A stretch of 63,527 nucleotides of DNA, taken from NCBI GenBank assembly GCA_947490145.1, contig CANLGD010000010.1:1-63527 (forward strand). Direction: 5' to 3'. The notes under the pieces were generated by a model. The model had not been told where the DNA came from and searched no databases. It worked only from the letters and a program-made list of their open reading frames with translations. Below are positions 26,036-35,108 of the stretch, piece after piece. Each line of letters begins with the position of its first letter. Within the stretch, counting starts at the first letter, position 1. A program made the position numbers and the translations under genes. The DNA is from Flavobacteriia bacterium (GTDB taxonomy: Bacteria; Bacteroidota; Bacteroidia; Flavobacteriales_D; Crocinitomicaceae).

Positions 26036-29000
26036 TTGTCCAATTCACATTTATATAAACTAGAAGATTTTGTTTCAGAATTAAGTTCTGTTGCTCTTTC
26101 TGATATTTTAGTAAATGTAAATGAGCAAAATAAGGCTGTTTTTAAACTTAATTTTGATTGCGTTTCACCTAATTTTTCCTTACTATTTTCAAGTAACTTA
26201 AATCAAATTTATAAAGTTGCTTTAAACTTTAAGAAAAATTCAGATGTGCAATCCTTGTGTTTGATTTCACATATTTTTTCTTGGAAATTGAAAGAAAAAG
26301 AGTTGGAAACACCTTTGTTTTTATTTCCATTGCAAGTAAAAGTCAATAAAATAAAACAACAATTTGATTTTTCCTTGGATGAAAACACATATTTTGTCAA
26401 TCCTTTTTTGGTGAATGCGTTCAAAAAAGAATTTGATTTGGATATTTTAGCAAACTTTGTTAGTACACTTTCTTATGAAGAAAATTTATTAAATCTGACT
26501 GCGATACTCAAAAATAATTCATTTAATTTCGATATAAAAAACTATTTTTCTCTAGGAAATTTTCACCATCATAGGTATGAAATTGTTAAAGATTTAGAAC
26601 AAATAATTGCTGGTAAAAATGAAAATTACTTGGTAAAAACACTTTTAGGTAATCCTGAAATTACCATTTTTGAAAGCTTAAATTTAAGTCAAAAAAATTG
26701 TTTTGATACTGATGCAGATCAACTTGAAATTTTCAAACAATTAGAAAAATCGAATCTTGTAATTCAAGGTCCACCGGGAACGGGAAAAAGTCAAGTTCTG
26801 GCAAATTTAATTTCAAAATTATTAATTAGAGAGAAAAAACAATTAATCGTTTCTGAGAAAAAAACAGCACTGGAAGTTTTAGTTAAAAAGTTGCATAAAC
26901 ATAATTTGGCTTATTTTGTCTTCGTTTTTCATACACAAAGGAAAAATGGAGATTTTATTAATCACCTTAAAAACACGTGGAATTTTCTAGAAAATTTAGA
27001 CTTAAAAGAAGAACGAAATTTATTATTGTCAGAACAATACAAGCAACAAATTCAGCTAATTTTTGATAAATTACTCAATTCAACTGATTTTCCAAATCAT
27101 AGTTTATTTGATTTACAAAATCTAAATACCACTAAAATAATTCAAGATTTACCTTATATTTCAAATTTACCAGATTTAGAAACATGGAATAATTGTAAAA
27201 GCGATGTTCAAAAGCTTTATTTATCACTTGATAAGTTAGAATTGTTAAGTAAATTAAATTCGGGTTTATTTTCTAGTATTGAACAGTTTGATACACAATT
27301 AAATGAAATTAGTTCAGATTTTTTTAAATTAAAAGAGCTCTTTTCTTGCTCAACTTTACAGGAATTAGAAAAATTAAATAAAAAGGCAATTCGACTTCAA
27401 ATAATCGAAAATGAATCGTCTAAAAAATATTTTTCACTTGTAAATTCAAAAAGCTCGTTCAATAAATTCAAAAAGCTAAAGGAAAAATACATTGCTCAAA
27501 CGATTCGACTTGAACTCGCCTTAAAGGAAATATTAATTTGGAAAGTTGTACCAACTTTAACAGAAATTGAATCGTGGAGTTTTTATTTAGAAAAAGGAAA
27601 TTGGCTTAAAAAAAGAAAAATAAAAAGTGAAATTTTTTCAAGACTTTCAATTGTCCATATTGAAATTTCTTTGGCACTTAAAAATATTACATCTTATTTA
27701 CTAATTCTAGCTCAAAGATCTGAAACAGAAATTGAGTTATTAAATTTAGGAATTGACAAACCGGAAATTGAGTTAAATGTAATTGATTACGTGCTTCAAC
27801 AATTGAAATCAATCGATCAAAATGAATTGAATGAAATTGCCAATTTATCAAATAATGAAAAACAGATTATAAGTGAAAATTCATCTCAAGTAAAAAAGAC
27901 AATTCAAAATATTAAAAGTTATTTTCAATTTTCTGATACTGATAATATTCCTGAAGTATTAAATCAACTTGAAAAAGAATTACCAAAAATAATCACATTA
28001 AAAAAAAATATAGTAAATCTTCCAAATACAATAGTTAGTAAACTATTTTTGGTTTCCAACGCAGAAGAATTTGAATTATTAATTTTGAAATCTGCGTGGC
28101 TAAAATTTTCCGCTCAATTTCCTGATTTAGCTGAATTTGATGGTTTGAAGTTAAATAATCTTCTAAGGAGAATTATTAGCACAGAAGAGCAAGAACAACA
28201 AAGTTTTGCGCGTGAAATTTGCTTTAAGAAGAAACAAAAAATTAATGAATATCAAGAATTATTAGAAAATTCTTCAACAAAATTATCTGAAGAAAAAAAA
28301 CGCCTAAAAAATGATTTGAAAATAGGAAAAGCAATATTAATTAAAGAATTTTCTAAATCAAAACAACACAAATCACTGCGAGAATTGTTAGAAAGTGAAG
28401 CTAAAATTTGGATTGATTTGCTTTGTCCAATTCATCTTTCAACGCCAACGGTTGTATCAAAAAATTATCCTTTGAGTGAAAATTTATTTGAATTTGCCAT
28501 ATTTGATGAAGCTTCCCAAATGATATTACCAAAAGCAATTTCATGTGTTCAACGCGCTCAAAGAATGCTGGTTGCCGGCGATTCAAAACAAATGTCTCCA
28601 AGTACTTTTTTTGCAGGAAAAATTTCTTCAGTCGATTTATTGCATCAAGCATCTTATTATTTACCTATTTTAGGTCTAAAAAATCATTACAGGAGCATTC
28701 ATCCCGAATTAATTGCTTTTTCGAATAGGCATTTCTATAAAAATGAACTAATTGTTTTCCCAAGTTCCGAAAAAAAATCTTTTCCGATTAGATTTAATTA
28801 TGTTGAAAATGGAATTTTTGAAAGGCGAGAAAATCAAGTTGAAGCGCAAGCAGTAGCAAATTTAATTGATAAAATTTTATCAGATAATTCTCTGTCAGGG
28901 AGATCAATTGGAGTCGTAGCTTTCTCTGAACAGCAACTTTCTTGCATCTGGAAAAAGATAAACTTAAGCAATTACATTGAACTTGAAGAAAAAATAAAAA

Positions 29001-29443
29001 CAAATCAATTTTTCTTTAAAACCTTAGAACAAGTCCAAGGGGAAGAATGTGATTATTTAATAATTAGTTTGGCATACGCAAAAGATTCAAATGGAAAATT
29101 TCATTTACGTTTTGGCCCTTTAAATCAAGAGTCTGGTTCAAAAAGATTAAATGTTTTATTTACTCGAGCTAAAGAAAAAATTGATTTCTTTAGTTCTGTT
29201 AAATCTTCAGATTTCGATCTTTCAACAAATGAGCCAATTAATTTATTAAGAATTTATTTACAGAGCATCGAAAAGCAAAATCAGGTAAATGAGTTTACTT
29301 TTCCGTTTAACTTAAATGTTGAATTAAATGAAAATTCATTAAAAATTAAAGAGATTTATAAATCTATCAAAAATACTGAAGAGCTAAAAACTTTTCAAAA
29401 AATGATGGAATTGCGAGGGTGGAATATCGAATATGAGCTTTAA
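26036..29443 (+). CDS. SF1 (Upf1/Sen1-like, AAA_11/AAA_12) helicase
   Basis: Superfamily 1 DNA/RNA helicase of 1135 residues when read from TTG 26036. Walker A is GPPGTGKS (245-252), Walker B DEAS (824-827) and motif III GDSKQMSPS (from 848). Motifs IV-VI follow in a C-terminal AAA_12-like half (LKNHYRSIHPELIAFSN; VQGEECDYLIISLAYAKD; RLNVLFTRAK). The N-terminal 200 residues (ETPLFLFPLQVKV) resemble DUF4011-type helicases. The middle 550 residues are Leu/Lys/Glu-rich and probably coiled coil. No nuclease (DUF559/Vsr-like) domain is visible at the C-terminus, unlike many relatives. No in-frame ATG exists near the start: ATG 26022 is out of frame by one base. Role unknown; repair or RNA metabolism are plausible. 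Confidence 0.85.
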   Translation: MSNSHLYKLEDFVSELSSVALSDILVNVNEQNKAVFKLNFDCVSPNFSLLFSSNLNQIYKVALNFKKNSDVQSLCLISHIFSWKLKEKELETPLFLFPLQVKVNKIKQQFDFSLDENTYFVNPFLVNAFKKEFDLDILANFVSTLSYEENLLNLTAILKNNSFNFDIKNYFSLGNFHHHRYEIVKDLEQIIAGKNENYLVKTLLGNPEITIFESLNLSQKNCFDTDADQLEIFKQLEKSNLVIQGPPGTGKSQVLANLISKLLIREKKQLIVSEKKTALEVLVKKLHKHNLAYFVFVFHTQRKNGDFINHLKNTWNFLENLDLKEERNLLLSEQYKQQIQLIFDKLLNSTDFPNHSLFDLQNLNTTKIIQDLPYISNLPDLETWNNCKSDVQKLYLSLDKLELLSKLNSGLFSSIEQFDTQLNEISSDFFKLKELFSCSTLQELEKLNKKAIRLQIIENESSKKYFSLVNSKSSFNKFKKLKEKYIAQTIRLELALKEILIWKVVPTLTEIESWSFYLEKGNWLKKRKIKSEIFSRLSIVHIEISLALKNITSYLLILAQRSETEIELLNLGIDKPEIELNVIDYVLQQLKSIDQNELNEIANLSNNEKQIISENSSQVKKTIQNIKSYFQFSDTDNIPEVLNQLEKELPKIITLKKNIVNLPNTIVSKLFLVSNAEEFELLILKSAWLKFSAQFPDLAEFDGLKLNNLLRRIISTEEQEQQSFAREICFKKKQKINEYQELLENSSTKLSEEKKRLKNDLKIGKAILIKEFSKSKQHKSLRELLESEAKIWIDLLCPIHLSTPTVVSKNYPLSENLFEFAIFDEASQMILPKAISCVQRAQRMLVAGDSKQMSPSTFFAGKISSVDLLHQASYYLPILGLKNHYRSIHPELIAFSNRHFYKNELIVFPSSEKKSFPIRFNYVENGIFERRENQVEAQAVANLIDKILSDNSLSGRSIGVVAFSEQQLSCIWKKINLSNYIELEEKIKTNQFFFKTLEQVQGEECDYLIISLAYAKDSNGKFHLRFGPLNQESGSKRLNVLFTRAKEKIDFFSSVKSSDFDLSTNEPINLLRIYLQSIEKQNQVNEFTFPFNLNVELNENSLKIKEIYKSIKNTEELKTFQKMMELRGWNIEYEL

Positions 29444-29446
29444 ATC

Positions 29447-30268
29447 TTAAATTCTCTGTCTCAATCTCTCATATAAAACCATTCCAGTCGCAACACTCAC
29501 ATTTAGAGAAGAAATTTCTCCTTTCATTGGAATTTTTGCTCTAACATCAGCCATTTTCAGTAAATCTTGAGAAATTCCATCTTCTTCAGAACCCAAAATA
29601 ATCACAATATTTCCTCTGAAATTGGCTTCATGCAATGGAACAGTTGTTTTTTCAGTGCACGCAATTACTCTAAAATCTGACTCTTGCGCATAAAAAATAC
29701 TGTCCTTCAAAACATCAGATTTACATACTTTAATTCTGTTCAAAGCTCCAGAAGAGGTTTTAATTGCATCGGCAGTAACTTGAACAGAGGATTTACTAGG
29801 AATTACAATTGCATCAACACCCATGCATTCTGCAGTTCTAGCAATTGCACCAAAATTTCTGACATCTGTCAAACGATCTAAAAACAAGAAACATCTTTTT
29901 TCATCCGTTTCAATTGCTTCGTCAACTAAATCTTCAAATTTATAATAACTTACGGGAGAAATAAATGCAACTACGCCTTGATGGTTTTCTTGCGTTAGTT
30001 TATCTAATTTTTCAACGGGAACAAACTGAATAAAATAATTTTTCCCAGCAGTAATTTCTTTTAATTCAAAAAATAATTCTTTGTTTATTCCTTTCGAAAT
30101 TATAATTTTATTAATTTCTTTTTCTGCTTTTATTGCTTCAATTACGGCATGAACACCAAAAATCATTAATTCATCTACTTTTTTTTGGTAAAAAGGTTTT
30201 TCTTCTCTTTGAAAAGAACTAGATGATTTATTCTCGAATTTTTTATGTACTTTATTTTGATGATTCAT
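29447..30268 (-). CDS. rlmB: 23S rRNA (guanosine-2'-O-)-methyltransferase (TrmH/SpoU family)
   Basis: SPOUT-fold enzyme that methylates a ribose in 23S rRNA (G2251 in E. coli) with SAM. The 273-residue protein has a basic, disordered N-terminal 30 residues, a substrate-binding domain (about 32-105, IFGVHAVIEAIKAEKEINKI) and the three TrmH motifs: LDRLTDVRNFGAIARTAE, VIILGSEEDGIS and IPMKGEISSLNVSVATGMVL. It converges on the helicase with only 3 bp between stop codons, and no terminator fits there. Its promoter box overlaps the end of the osmC-like gene upstream. Confidence 0.92.
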   Translation of the reverse strand: MNHQNKVHKKFENKSSSSFQREEKPFYQKKVDELMIFGVHAVIEAIKAEKEINKIIISKGINKELFFELKEITAGKNYFIQFVPVEKLDKLTQENHQGVVAFISPVSYYKFEDLVDEAIETDEKRCFLFLDRLTDVRNFGAIARTAECMGVDAIVIPSKSSVQVTADAIKTSSGALNRIKVCKSDVLKDSIFYAQESDFRVIACTEKTTVPLHEANFRGNIVIILGSEEDGISQDLLKMADVRAKIPMKGEISSLNVSVATGMVLYERLRQRI

Positions 30269-30322
30269 GTTTGTGATTATTTAATTGGATTAAAAAATTC
30301 TGTAAAGAATAATTTGAAAGTA

Positions 30323-30330
30323 CAAAGTTA
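30323..30330 (-). promoter_or_regulatory. -7 promoter box (TAACTTTG) for rlmB, overlapping the osmC-like stop codon
   Basis: TAACTTTG on the minus strand; its TAA is the stop codon of the upstream gene (30328-30330). It lies 54 bp before the rlmB ATG. Confidence 0.55.
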
Positions 30331-30732
30331 AGCAATAAATGTGAATTCTACCGCTACATTATCTCCAAGAGTCTTAGCAACAGGACAAGTTTTACCAGCA
30401 TTTATTACTTTGTGAGTAGTTTTTTCATCCCATGAATTTCCTTTCAAATTCAATTCAATCTCAATTTTTTCAATTTTTCTTGGTGCTGCTGACATTATTT
30501 TTAAAACTTTCGCTTCAGCAAATTCAAAATTTATTTCGTGCTCTTGACAATAAATCCCAATAATAGTTATCATGCACGACGCATAAGCTGTAGCAACCAA
30601 ATCTGTTGGAGAAAAAGCTTCACCTCTTCCTTTATTGTCAGTTGGAGCGTCTGTTATAATTTTTTTTTGCGATTTTTCATGTGTGCATTCCGTTCTTAAA
30701 TTTCCAAGATATTTTACGCTAGATGTGTACAT
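30328..30732 (-). CDS. OsmC-family protein
   Basis: A 134-residue OsmC/Ohr-fold protein, a thiol-dependent peroxidase class that detoxifies organic hydroperoxides. Two Cys are present in family positions: Cys 53 ([11 protein letters not shown], after [10 protein letters not shown]) and Cys 116 ([10 protein letters not shown]). It is closer to the YhfA/general OsmC branch than to Ohr. Divergent from lipA, with start codons about 80 bp apart. Peroxidase activity is inferred from the cysteine pair. Confidence 0.9.
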   Translation of the reverse strand: MYTSSVKYLGNLRTECTHEKSQKKIITDAPTDNKGRGEAFSPTDLVATAYASCMITIIGIYCQEHEINFEFAEAKVLKIMSAAPRKIEKIEIELNLKGNSWDEKTTHKVINAGKTCPVAKTLGDNVAVEFTFIA

Positions 30733-30748
30733 TTGAACTATTTTTATT

Positions 30749-30756
30749 TAACTTTG
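30749..30756 (+). promoter_or_regulatory. -7 promoter box (TAACTTTG) for lipA
   Basis: Exact TAnnTTTG match, 57 bp before ATG 30814. It supports the shorter lipA start, because the longer ORF (from 30733) would begin upstream of the promoter. Confidence 0.6.
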
Positions 30757-30813
30757 TTTTTTGTAAAATTAAGTATATTTTCAGACGCAAGAAAATTTTT
30801 ATATAAAAATACA

Positions 30814-31695
30814 ATGAGTGAAATTCTAGACACAGAATCTAATCAAATTCGAATTAAAAAACCTAAATGGTTAAGAGTAAAATTACCCATTGGAGAAAAT
30901 TACAAAAAAGTTCGAGCATTAGTTGATGAGCATAAATTGCACACAATTTGCGAAAGTGGTTCTTGTCCAAATATGGGAGAATGTTGGGGCGAAGGAACTG
31001 CAACTTTCATGATTTTGGGGAATGTTTGTACCAGAAGTTGTGGTTTTTGTGCTGTTCAAACTGGCAGACCGTTAGAAGTTGATGAATTTGAACCAGGAAG
31101 AGTTGCACACTCTGTTAAAACCATGGGCGTTAAGCACGCAGTGATAACTTCAGTTGACAGAGATGATTTAAAAGATGGAGGTTCTACTATTTGGACGCAA
31201 ACTGTAAAAGCTGTTAGACACCAATCCCCTGGAACAACAATGGAAACATTGATTCCTGATTTTGCAGGGAAATGGGAAAATTTACAACAAATTATAGATG
31301 TTGCACCAGAAATTGTTTCACATAATTTAGAAACTGTAAGAAGATTAACAAAACAAGTTAGAATTCAAGCAAAATACGATAGAAGTTTAGAAGTTTTATT
31401 TCGCTTAAAAAAAGGAGGAATGAGAACAAAATCTGGCGTAATGTTGGGTTTAGGAGAAACACATGATGAAGTTTTAGAAACAATGGAAGACCTTAGAAGT
31501 GTATCAGTTGACATTTTAACTTTAGGTCAATATTTACAACCAACTCCAAAACATTTACCAGTTCAAGAATTTATAACACCTGAAAGGTTTTATGAATACA
31601 GAGAAATAGGAATAAAAATGGGATTCAGGTATGTTGAAAGTGGTCCGCTTGTTAGATCTTCTTATCATGCCGAAAAGCATATTTTTGATTTTTAG
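30814..31695 (+). CDS. lipA: Lipoyl synthase
   Basis: Radical SAM enzyme that inserts two sulfurs into octanoyl groups on E2 or GcvH proteins. ATG 30814 ([20 protein letters not shown]) gives 293 residues, the standard size. The auxiliary cluster cysteines lie in [12 protein letters not shown] (46, 51, 57) and the radical SAM CxxxCxxC in CTRSCGFC (72, 76, 79). The C-terminal RSSYHA supplies the auxiliary-cluster Ser. Its product is needed by the lpdA-containing dehydrogenase complexes and the glycine cleavage system, both represented in this window (lpdA, gcvP). Confidence 0.97.
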   Translation: MSEILDTESNQIRIKKPKWLRVKLPIGENYKKVRALVDEHKLHTICESGSCPNMGECWGEGTATFMILGNVCTRSCGFCAVQTGRPLEVDEFEPGRVAHSVKTMGVKHAVITSVDRDDLKDGGSTIWTQTVKAVRHQSPGTTMETLIPDFAGKWENLQQIIDVAPEIVSHNLETVRRLTKQVRIQAKYDRSLEVLFRLKKGGMRTKSGVMLGLGETHDEVLETMEDLRSVSVDILTLGQYLQPTPKHLPVQEFITPERFYEYREIGIKMGFRYVESGPLVRSSYHAEKHIFDF

Positions 31696-31862
31696 ACATG
31701 TAAAAAAATAAAATAAATTATTAATTTACAGTTTGTTTTGAATCAAAAAAACAATTAATTTTATAATTAATTTGAACAATTTTTTGGAATCTTGGGTGCG
31801 ATTTCAATTTTAATGATTATTTTAGCACCTATTTTTAGCTAATATAAGTGAAAAACTACATT

Positions 31863-34800
31863 ATGAAAAGTAAAAATTTAATTATCGGAACAGTTGGAAT
31901 TGCGGCGTTATCCGCTGTTTTTCTTTTTTCTCCTTTCAATTTCTTTAAGAAATCTGCTTCTTATAACAAATCTTCATTATCTTCTTTGCAAGAGCAAAAT
32001 GCAAATGATGCTGCAAAATGGTTGGCAGCAAGATATGTTGATTTAGAAACTGGAGAAAGAATTTCACCAGAAAAATTAAATCAATTAATTAATCAAGAAA
32101 AAAACAGAAAACGATCTAATTTAGTTTTTGAAGAATTAGGTCCTGATAATATTGGAGGAAGAACAAGAGCAATTCAACCAGATAGATTTAATACCAATAA
32201 AGTTTGGGCCGGTTCTATTACAGGGGGGTTATTTTATTCAAGTGATGCGGCCAATTCATGGAATAAGGTAGAGGATTTTCCAGGAGCGCCTTATATTTCT
32301 TCCATGACGCAAACAATTGACGGAACCATTTTTGTAGCCACGGGATATAGCAATAGTAGTGATCAATGGTCTGGTAACGGACTTTATTATAAAACTACAA
32401 CTGGATCTTGGCAAACTGTTCCAGGCACAGAATCATTATCTTATGTTGACGAGGTTGTTTCTTCAGATGTGACAAATGACGTGTTTTTTGCTACAACTTC
32501 AGGATTAAAAAAATGGGCCATTGGTCAGCCATCATTTACTAGCCTTGTAATTCCTGGTGGTAATTGTAATGCACTTGCAATTTCTAAAGATGGTCAGCTA
32601 ATTGTAACTGCAATTGGAAATATCAATAAGATTTTTGTATCTACAGATGGAGGAGCAAATTTTGTTGACAAGTCTGGAGCTGATGAAACAGTAAAAGTCC
32701 CACCAACGTCAGGCAGAATGGAAATTGCAATTTCTCCAACTAAAAATTCATCGAATAATTATTCTAGTTATGCAATTAGAACTGGCGGTAATTTGGAAGG
32801 AATGAGTGTTTCTCATGACAATGGACAGATGTGGAGTCAATTTATTGGCGCTTCAGGAACACCAAGTAATTTAGATATTTATAGAGATCAAGGACAATAT
32901 AACTCTATAGTTTCAGTTGTTCCAAATGATCCCGAAAAAATCCTTTTAGGAGGTATTGATATTTGGAAATGGAAACAAAATGTAAATAATCCTCCGGCTG
33001 GTGGATTTGAGGTTTTATCTCAATGGTTTTTCTCTCCAACTAGTGCACTATATGTTCATGCTGATAACCACGAAATGAAATGGAACGCAAATAACAGACT
33101 TTATATTGGTAATGACGGTGGAATTGGAATTTCTGACGATTACGCGAGTACATTTTATCCAGCAAATAGAGGTTATAATGTCACTCAGTTTTATGGTATC
33201 GCAATGGATAGAAACGGATCTGTAATGGGTGGAGCTCAAGATAATGGTTCATTATACAATGATTTTTCGAACGCTTCTTATAAAGAATTTACTGAAGTTG
33301 GTGGAGGTGATGGATTTGAATGTGAAATTTCGTTTTTTAATCCGAATGTTATGTTTAGTACAGTGTATAATAACTCAATAAGCAGAATTAAAAAAGATAA
33401 TATAACTGGTCAATTTACAGTTGGCTCATTTGAGCCTCCATTCCCATTGTCAACTTATGGTCCTACTGGAGTTGAAGGTGGAGCTCATCCATTTCATACT
33501 GAAATTGTATTAGCTGAATACTACGATACCAATTCAAAGGATTCGATCACTTTTTCACCAAAGAAAAACTATACTGCAGGTAGCAAAGTAAAAGTAGCAA
33601 GTTTATCAACAGGTGATACTATTATGTATACAACTCCAACAAATCTTTACTTTGATGATACAGTTTTTGCTCTACCTTCTTTAACTAGAACTGATTATAA
33701 AGTTACTAATGTTATAACTGGAGCAATAATTGATTTGGGACAAAATTCTTATACTCAAATTTATAATGCAGCGGGACCAACTAATCCACCTGGACCAAAT
33801 GATACCTTATTAGTAAACGGAGTAAAAATTAAAGTTGGTACTGTAACTCCTTACGATCACTTTTTCACTAAAAATGCAGCAACACAAGAATTACTAGATT
33901 TGCGGGAAGATAGTATTGACTTTAATATTTCCTGGGACACAATTCGTGTTCAAGATCCATTTCAATCTTGGTTCTTAGTTTATACATATGCGCATGGAGG
34001 AGAATTGTGGGGCACAAGAGATGCGTTAAGATTAGCTAAAGATCCAACTTGGGTTTTGTTAACCTTTAAAGACAATCCATCACCTACTCCAGACTTACCT
34101 TCTAATTTAGGTACAGGAAATGTAGATATAGAATTTTCAAAGGACTTAAATTATTGTTTTGTAAGTTGTGGTGCAAAAGTGTTTAGAATTGACGGGTTAG
34201 GGAGTATATATTCTCAACAAACAGATTTTACTGCAGCTGCAAATTTGGCTGGAACATCTAAAAAGACAATATCTAATTCAAGTTGTGAAGGGATTGCAAT
34301 TAATCCAAATAATGCAAATGACTTAATTTTGTTACAAGGATTTAATGGTTCTATATCAAGATCAAATAATGCAACAGCAACTACACCAACATTTTCAGCA
34401 TTAACTGGATTGGGTGTTGCTGCATATGATGCAATTATTGACAGACTTAATCCTCAAGTAATCGTTGTTGGAACTGCACTGGGAGTGAAGGTTTCTGATA
34501 ACGGTGGAGGTTCTTGGATGGATGCTTCGGAAGGATTTAGAGATGTTCCTGTTTTTGAAGTTCGTCAGAACTGGAGAACTTGGGAAGAAGGGTGTACAAG
34601 AAATGGAGAAGTTTATTTAGGTACATTTGGTAGAGGTATATGGGCTTCATCTTCTTTATTGGGTTTATATGATGAAACAAATGAAGATTTTAAATCTTTA
34701 AAAACAAATTTAAAAGCTTATCCTAATCCAACTACTGATGTGTCAATGATTTCATTTAACCTAGTGAAAACATCAAACGTAACAGTAAAAGTGTATAATT

Positions 34801-34955
34801 TGGCAGGTGTTTTAGTTAAAACAATCTCTGAGAAAAACATGCAGAAAGGTTCACAAACAATCGATATCAATGCGTCCAACTTTAACAATGGAACTTACAT
34901 TATTAAATTAGAGGCAAACAATATAAGTGAAACTGTGAAATTTATAAAAATGTAA
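31863..34955 (+). CDS. T9SS-secreted BNR/sortilin-like repeat protein
   Basis: A 1030-residue secreted protein. ATG 31863 (MKSKNLIIGTVGIAAL) starts a signal peptide/hydrophobic segment; a GTG at 31848 would add five residues. The body has BNR-like beta-propeller repeats (VWAGSITGGLFYSSDAANSW; IFVSTDGGANFVDKSG; GVKVSDNGGGSWMDASEG) as in VPS10/sortilin and photosystem-assembly-type propellers. The C-terminal 80 residues (AYPNPTTDVSMISFNL ... NGTYIIKLEANN) are a type A T9SS sorting domain. It is presumably exported to the cell surface or medium. Ligand or enzyme activity is unknown. A strong terminator follows. Confidence 0.88.
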   Translation: MKSKNLIIGTVGIAALSAVFLFSPFNFFKKSASYNKSSLSSLQEQNANDAAKWLAARYVDLETGERISPEKLNQLINQEKNRKRSNLVFEELGPDNIGGRTRAIQPDRFNTNKVWAGSITGGLFYSSDAANSWNKVEDFPGAPYISSMTQTIDGTIFVATGYSNSSDQWSGNGLYYKTTTGSWQTVPGTESLSYVDEVVSSDVTNDVFFATTSGLKKWAIGQPSFTSLVIPGGNCNALAISKDGQLIVTAIGNINKIFVSTDGGANFVDKSGADETVKVPPTSGRMEIAISPTKNSSNNYSSYAIRTGGNLEGMSVSHDNGQMWSQFIGASGTPSNLDIYRDQGQYNSIVSVVPNDPEKILLGGIDIWKWKQNVNNPPAGGFEVLSQWFFSPTSALYVHADNHEMKWNANNRLYIGNDGGIGISDDYASTFYPANRGYNVTQFYGIAMDRNGSVMGGAQDNGSLYNDFSNASYKEFTEVGGGDGFECEISFFNPNVMFSTVYNNSISRIKKDNITGQFTVGSFEPPFPLSTYGPTGVEGGAHPFHTEIVLAEYYDTNSKDSITFSPKKNYTAGSKVKVASLSTGDTIMYTTPTNLYFDDTVFALPSLTRTDYKVTNVITGAIIDLGQNSYTQIYNAAGPTNPPGPNDTLLVNGVKIKVGTVTPYDHFFTKNAATQELLDLREDSIDFNISWDTIRVQDPFQSWFLVYTYAHGGELWGTRDALRLAKDPTWVLLTFKDNPSPTPDLPSNLGTGNVDIEFSKDLNYCFVSCGAKVFRIDGLGSIYSQQTDFTAAANLAGTSKKTISNSSCEGIAINPNNANDLILLQGFNGSISRSNNATATTPTFSALTGLGVAAYDAIIDRLNPQVIVVGTALGVKVSDNGGGSWMDASEGFRDVPVFEVRQNWRTWEEGCTRNGEVYLGTFGRGIWASSSLLGLYDETNEDFKSLKTNLKAYPNPTTDVSMISFNLVKTSNVTVKVYNLAGVLVKTISEKNMQKGSQTIDINASNFNNGTYIIKLEANNISETVKFIKM

Positions 34956-34975
34956 TTTTTATCTTTTATTTTATT

Positions 34976-35012
34976 AAAAAGTCGCTTTTAATTTTAAAAG
35001 CGACTTTTTTTA
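34976..35012 (+). terminator. Strong rho-independent terminator
   Basis: AAAAAGTCGCTTTT (34976-34989) pairs with AAAAGCGACTTTTT (34996-35009) across a short loop, then more T. It lies 20 bp after the BNR protein stop. The A/T flanks make it potentially bidirectional. Confidence 0.92.
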
Positions 35013-35085
35013 TTCACTAAATTTTAATTTTTACAATGTTTTCTAAACTTATACTTTTATTCTTCTTCAATTTAATTTAAATATT

Positions 35086-35093
35086 TAACTTTG
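35086..35093 (+). promoter_or_regulatory. -7 promoter box (TAACTTTG) for lpdA
   Basis: Exact TAnnTTTG match ending 15 bp before ATG 35109. The TTG at 35091 lies inside it and is an unlikely start. Confidence 0.6.
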
Positions 35094-35108
35094 TCAAAAA
35101 ACAAAAAA

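Noticed and set aside
26022-26063. 13-codon ORF from ATG 26022 as a leader peptide
   Set aside because: Peptide MNRKSCPIHIYIN lacks attenuator features such as repeated codons and a following terminator/antiterminator; a start-frame discrepancy is simpler.
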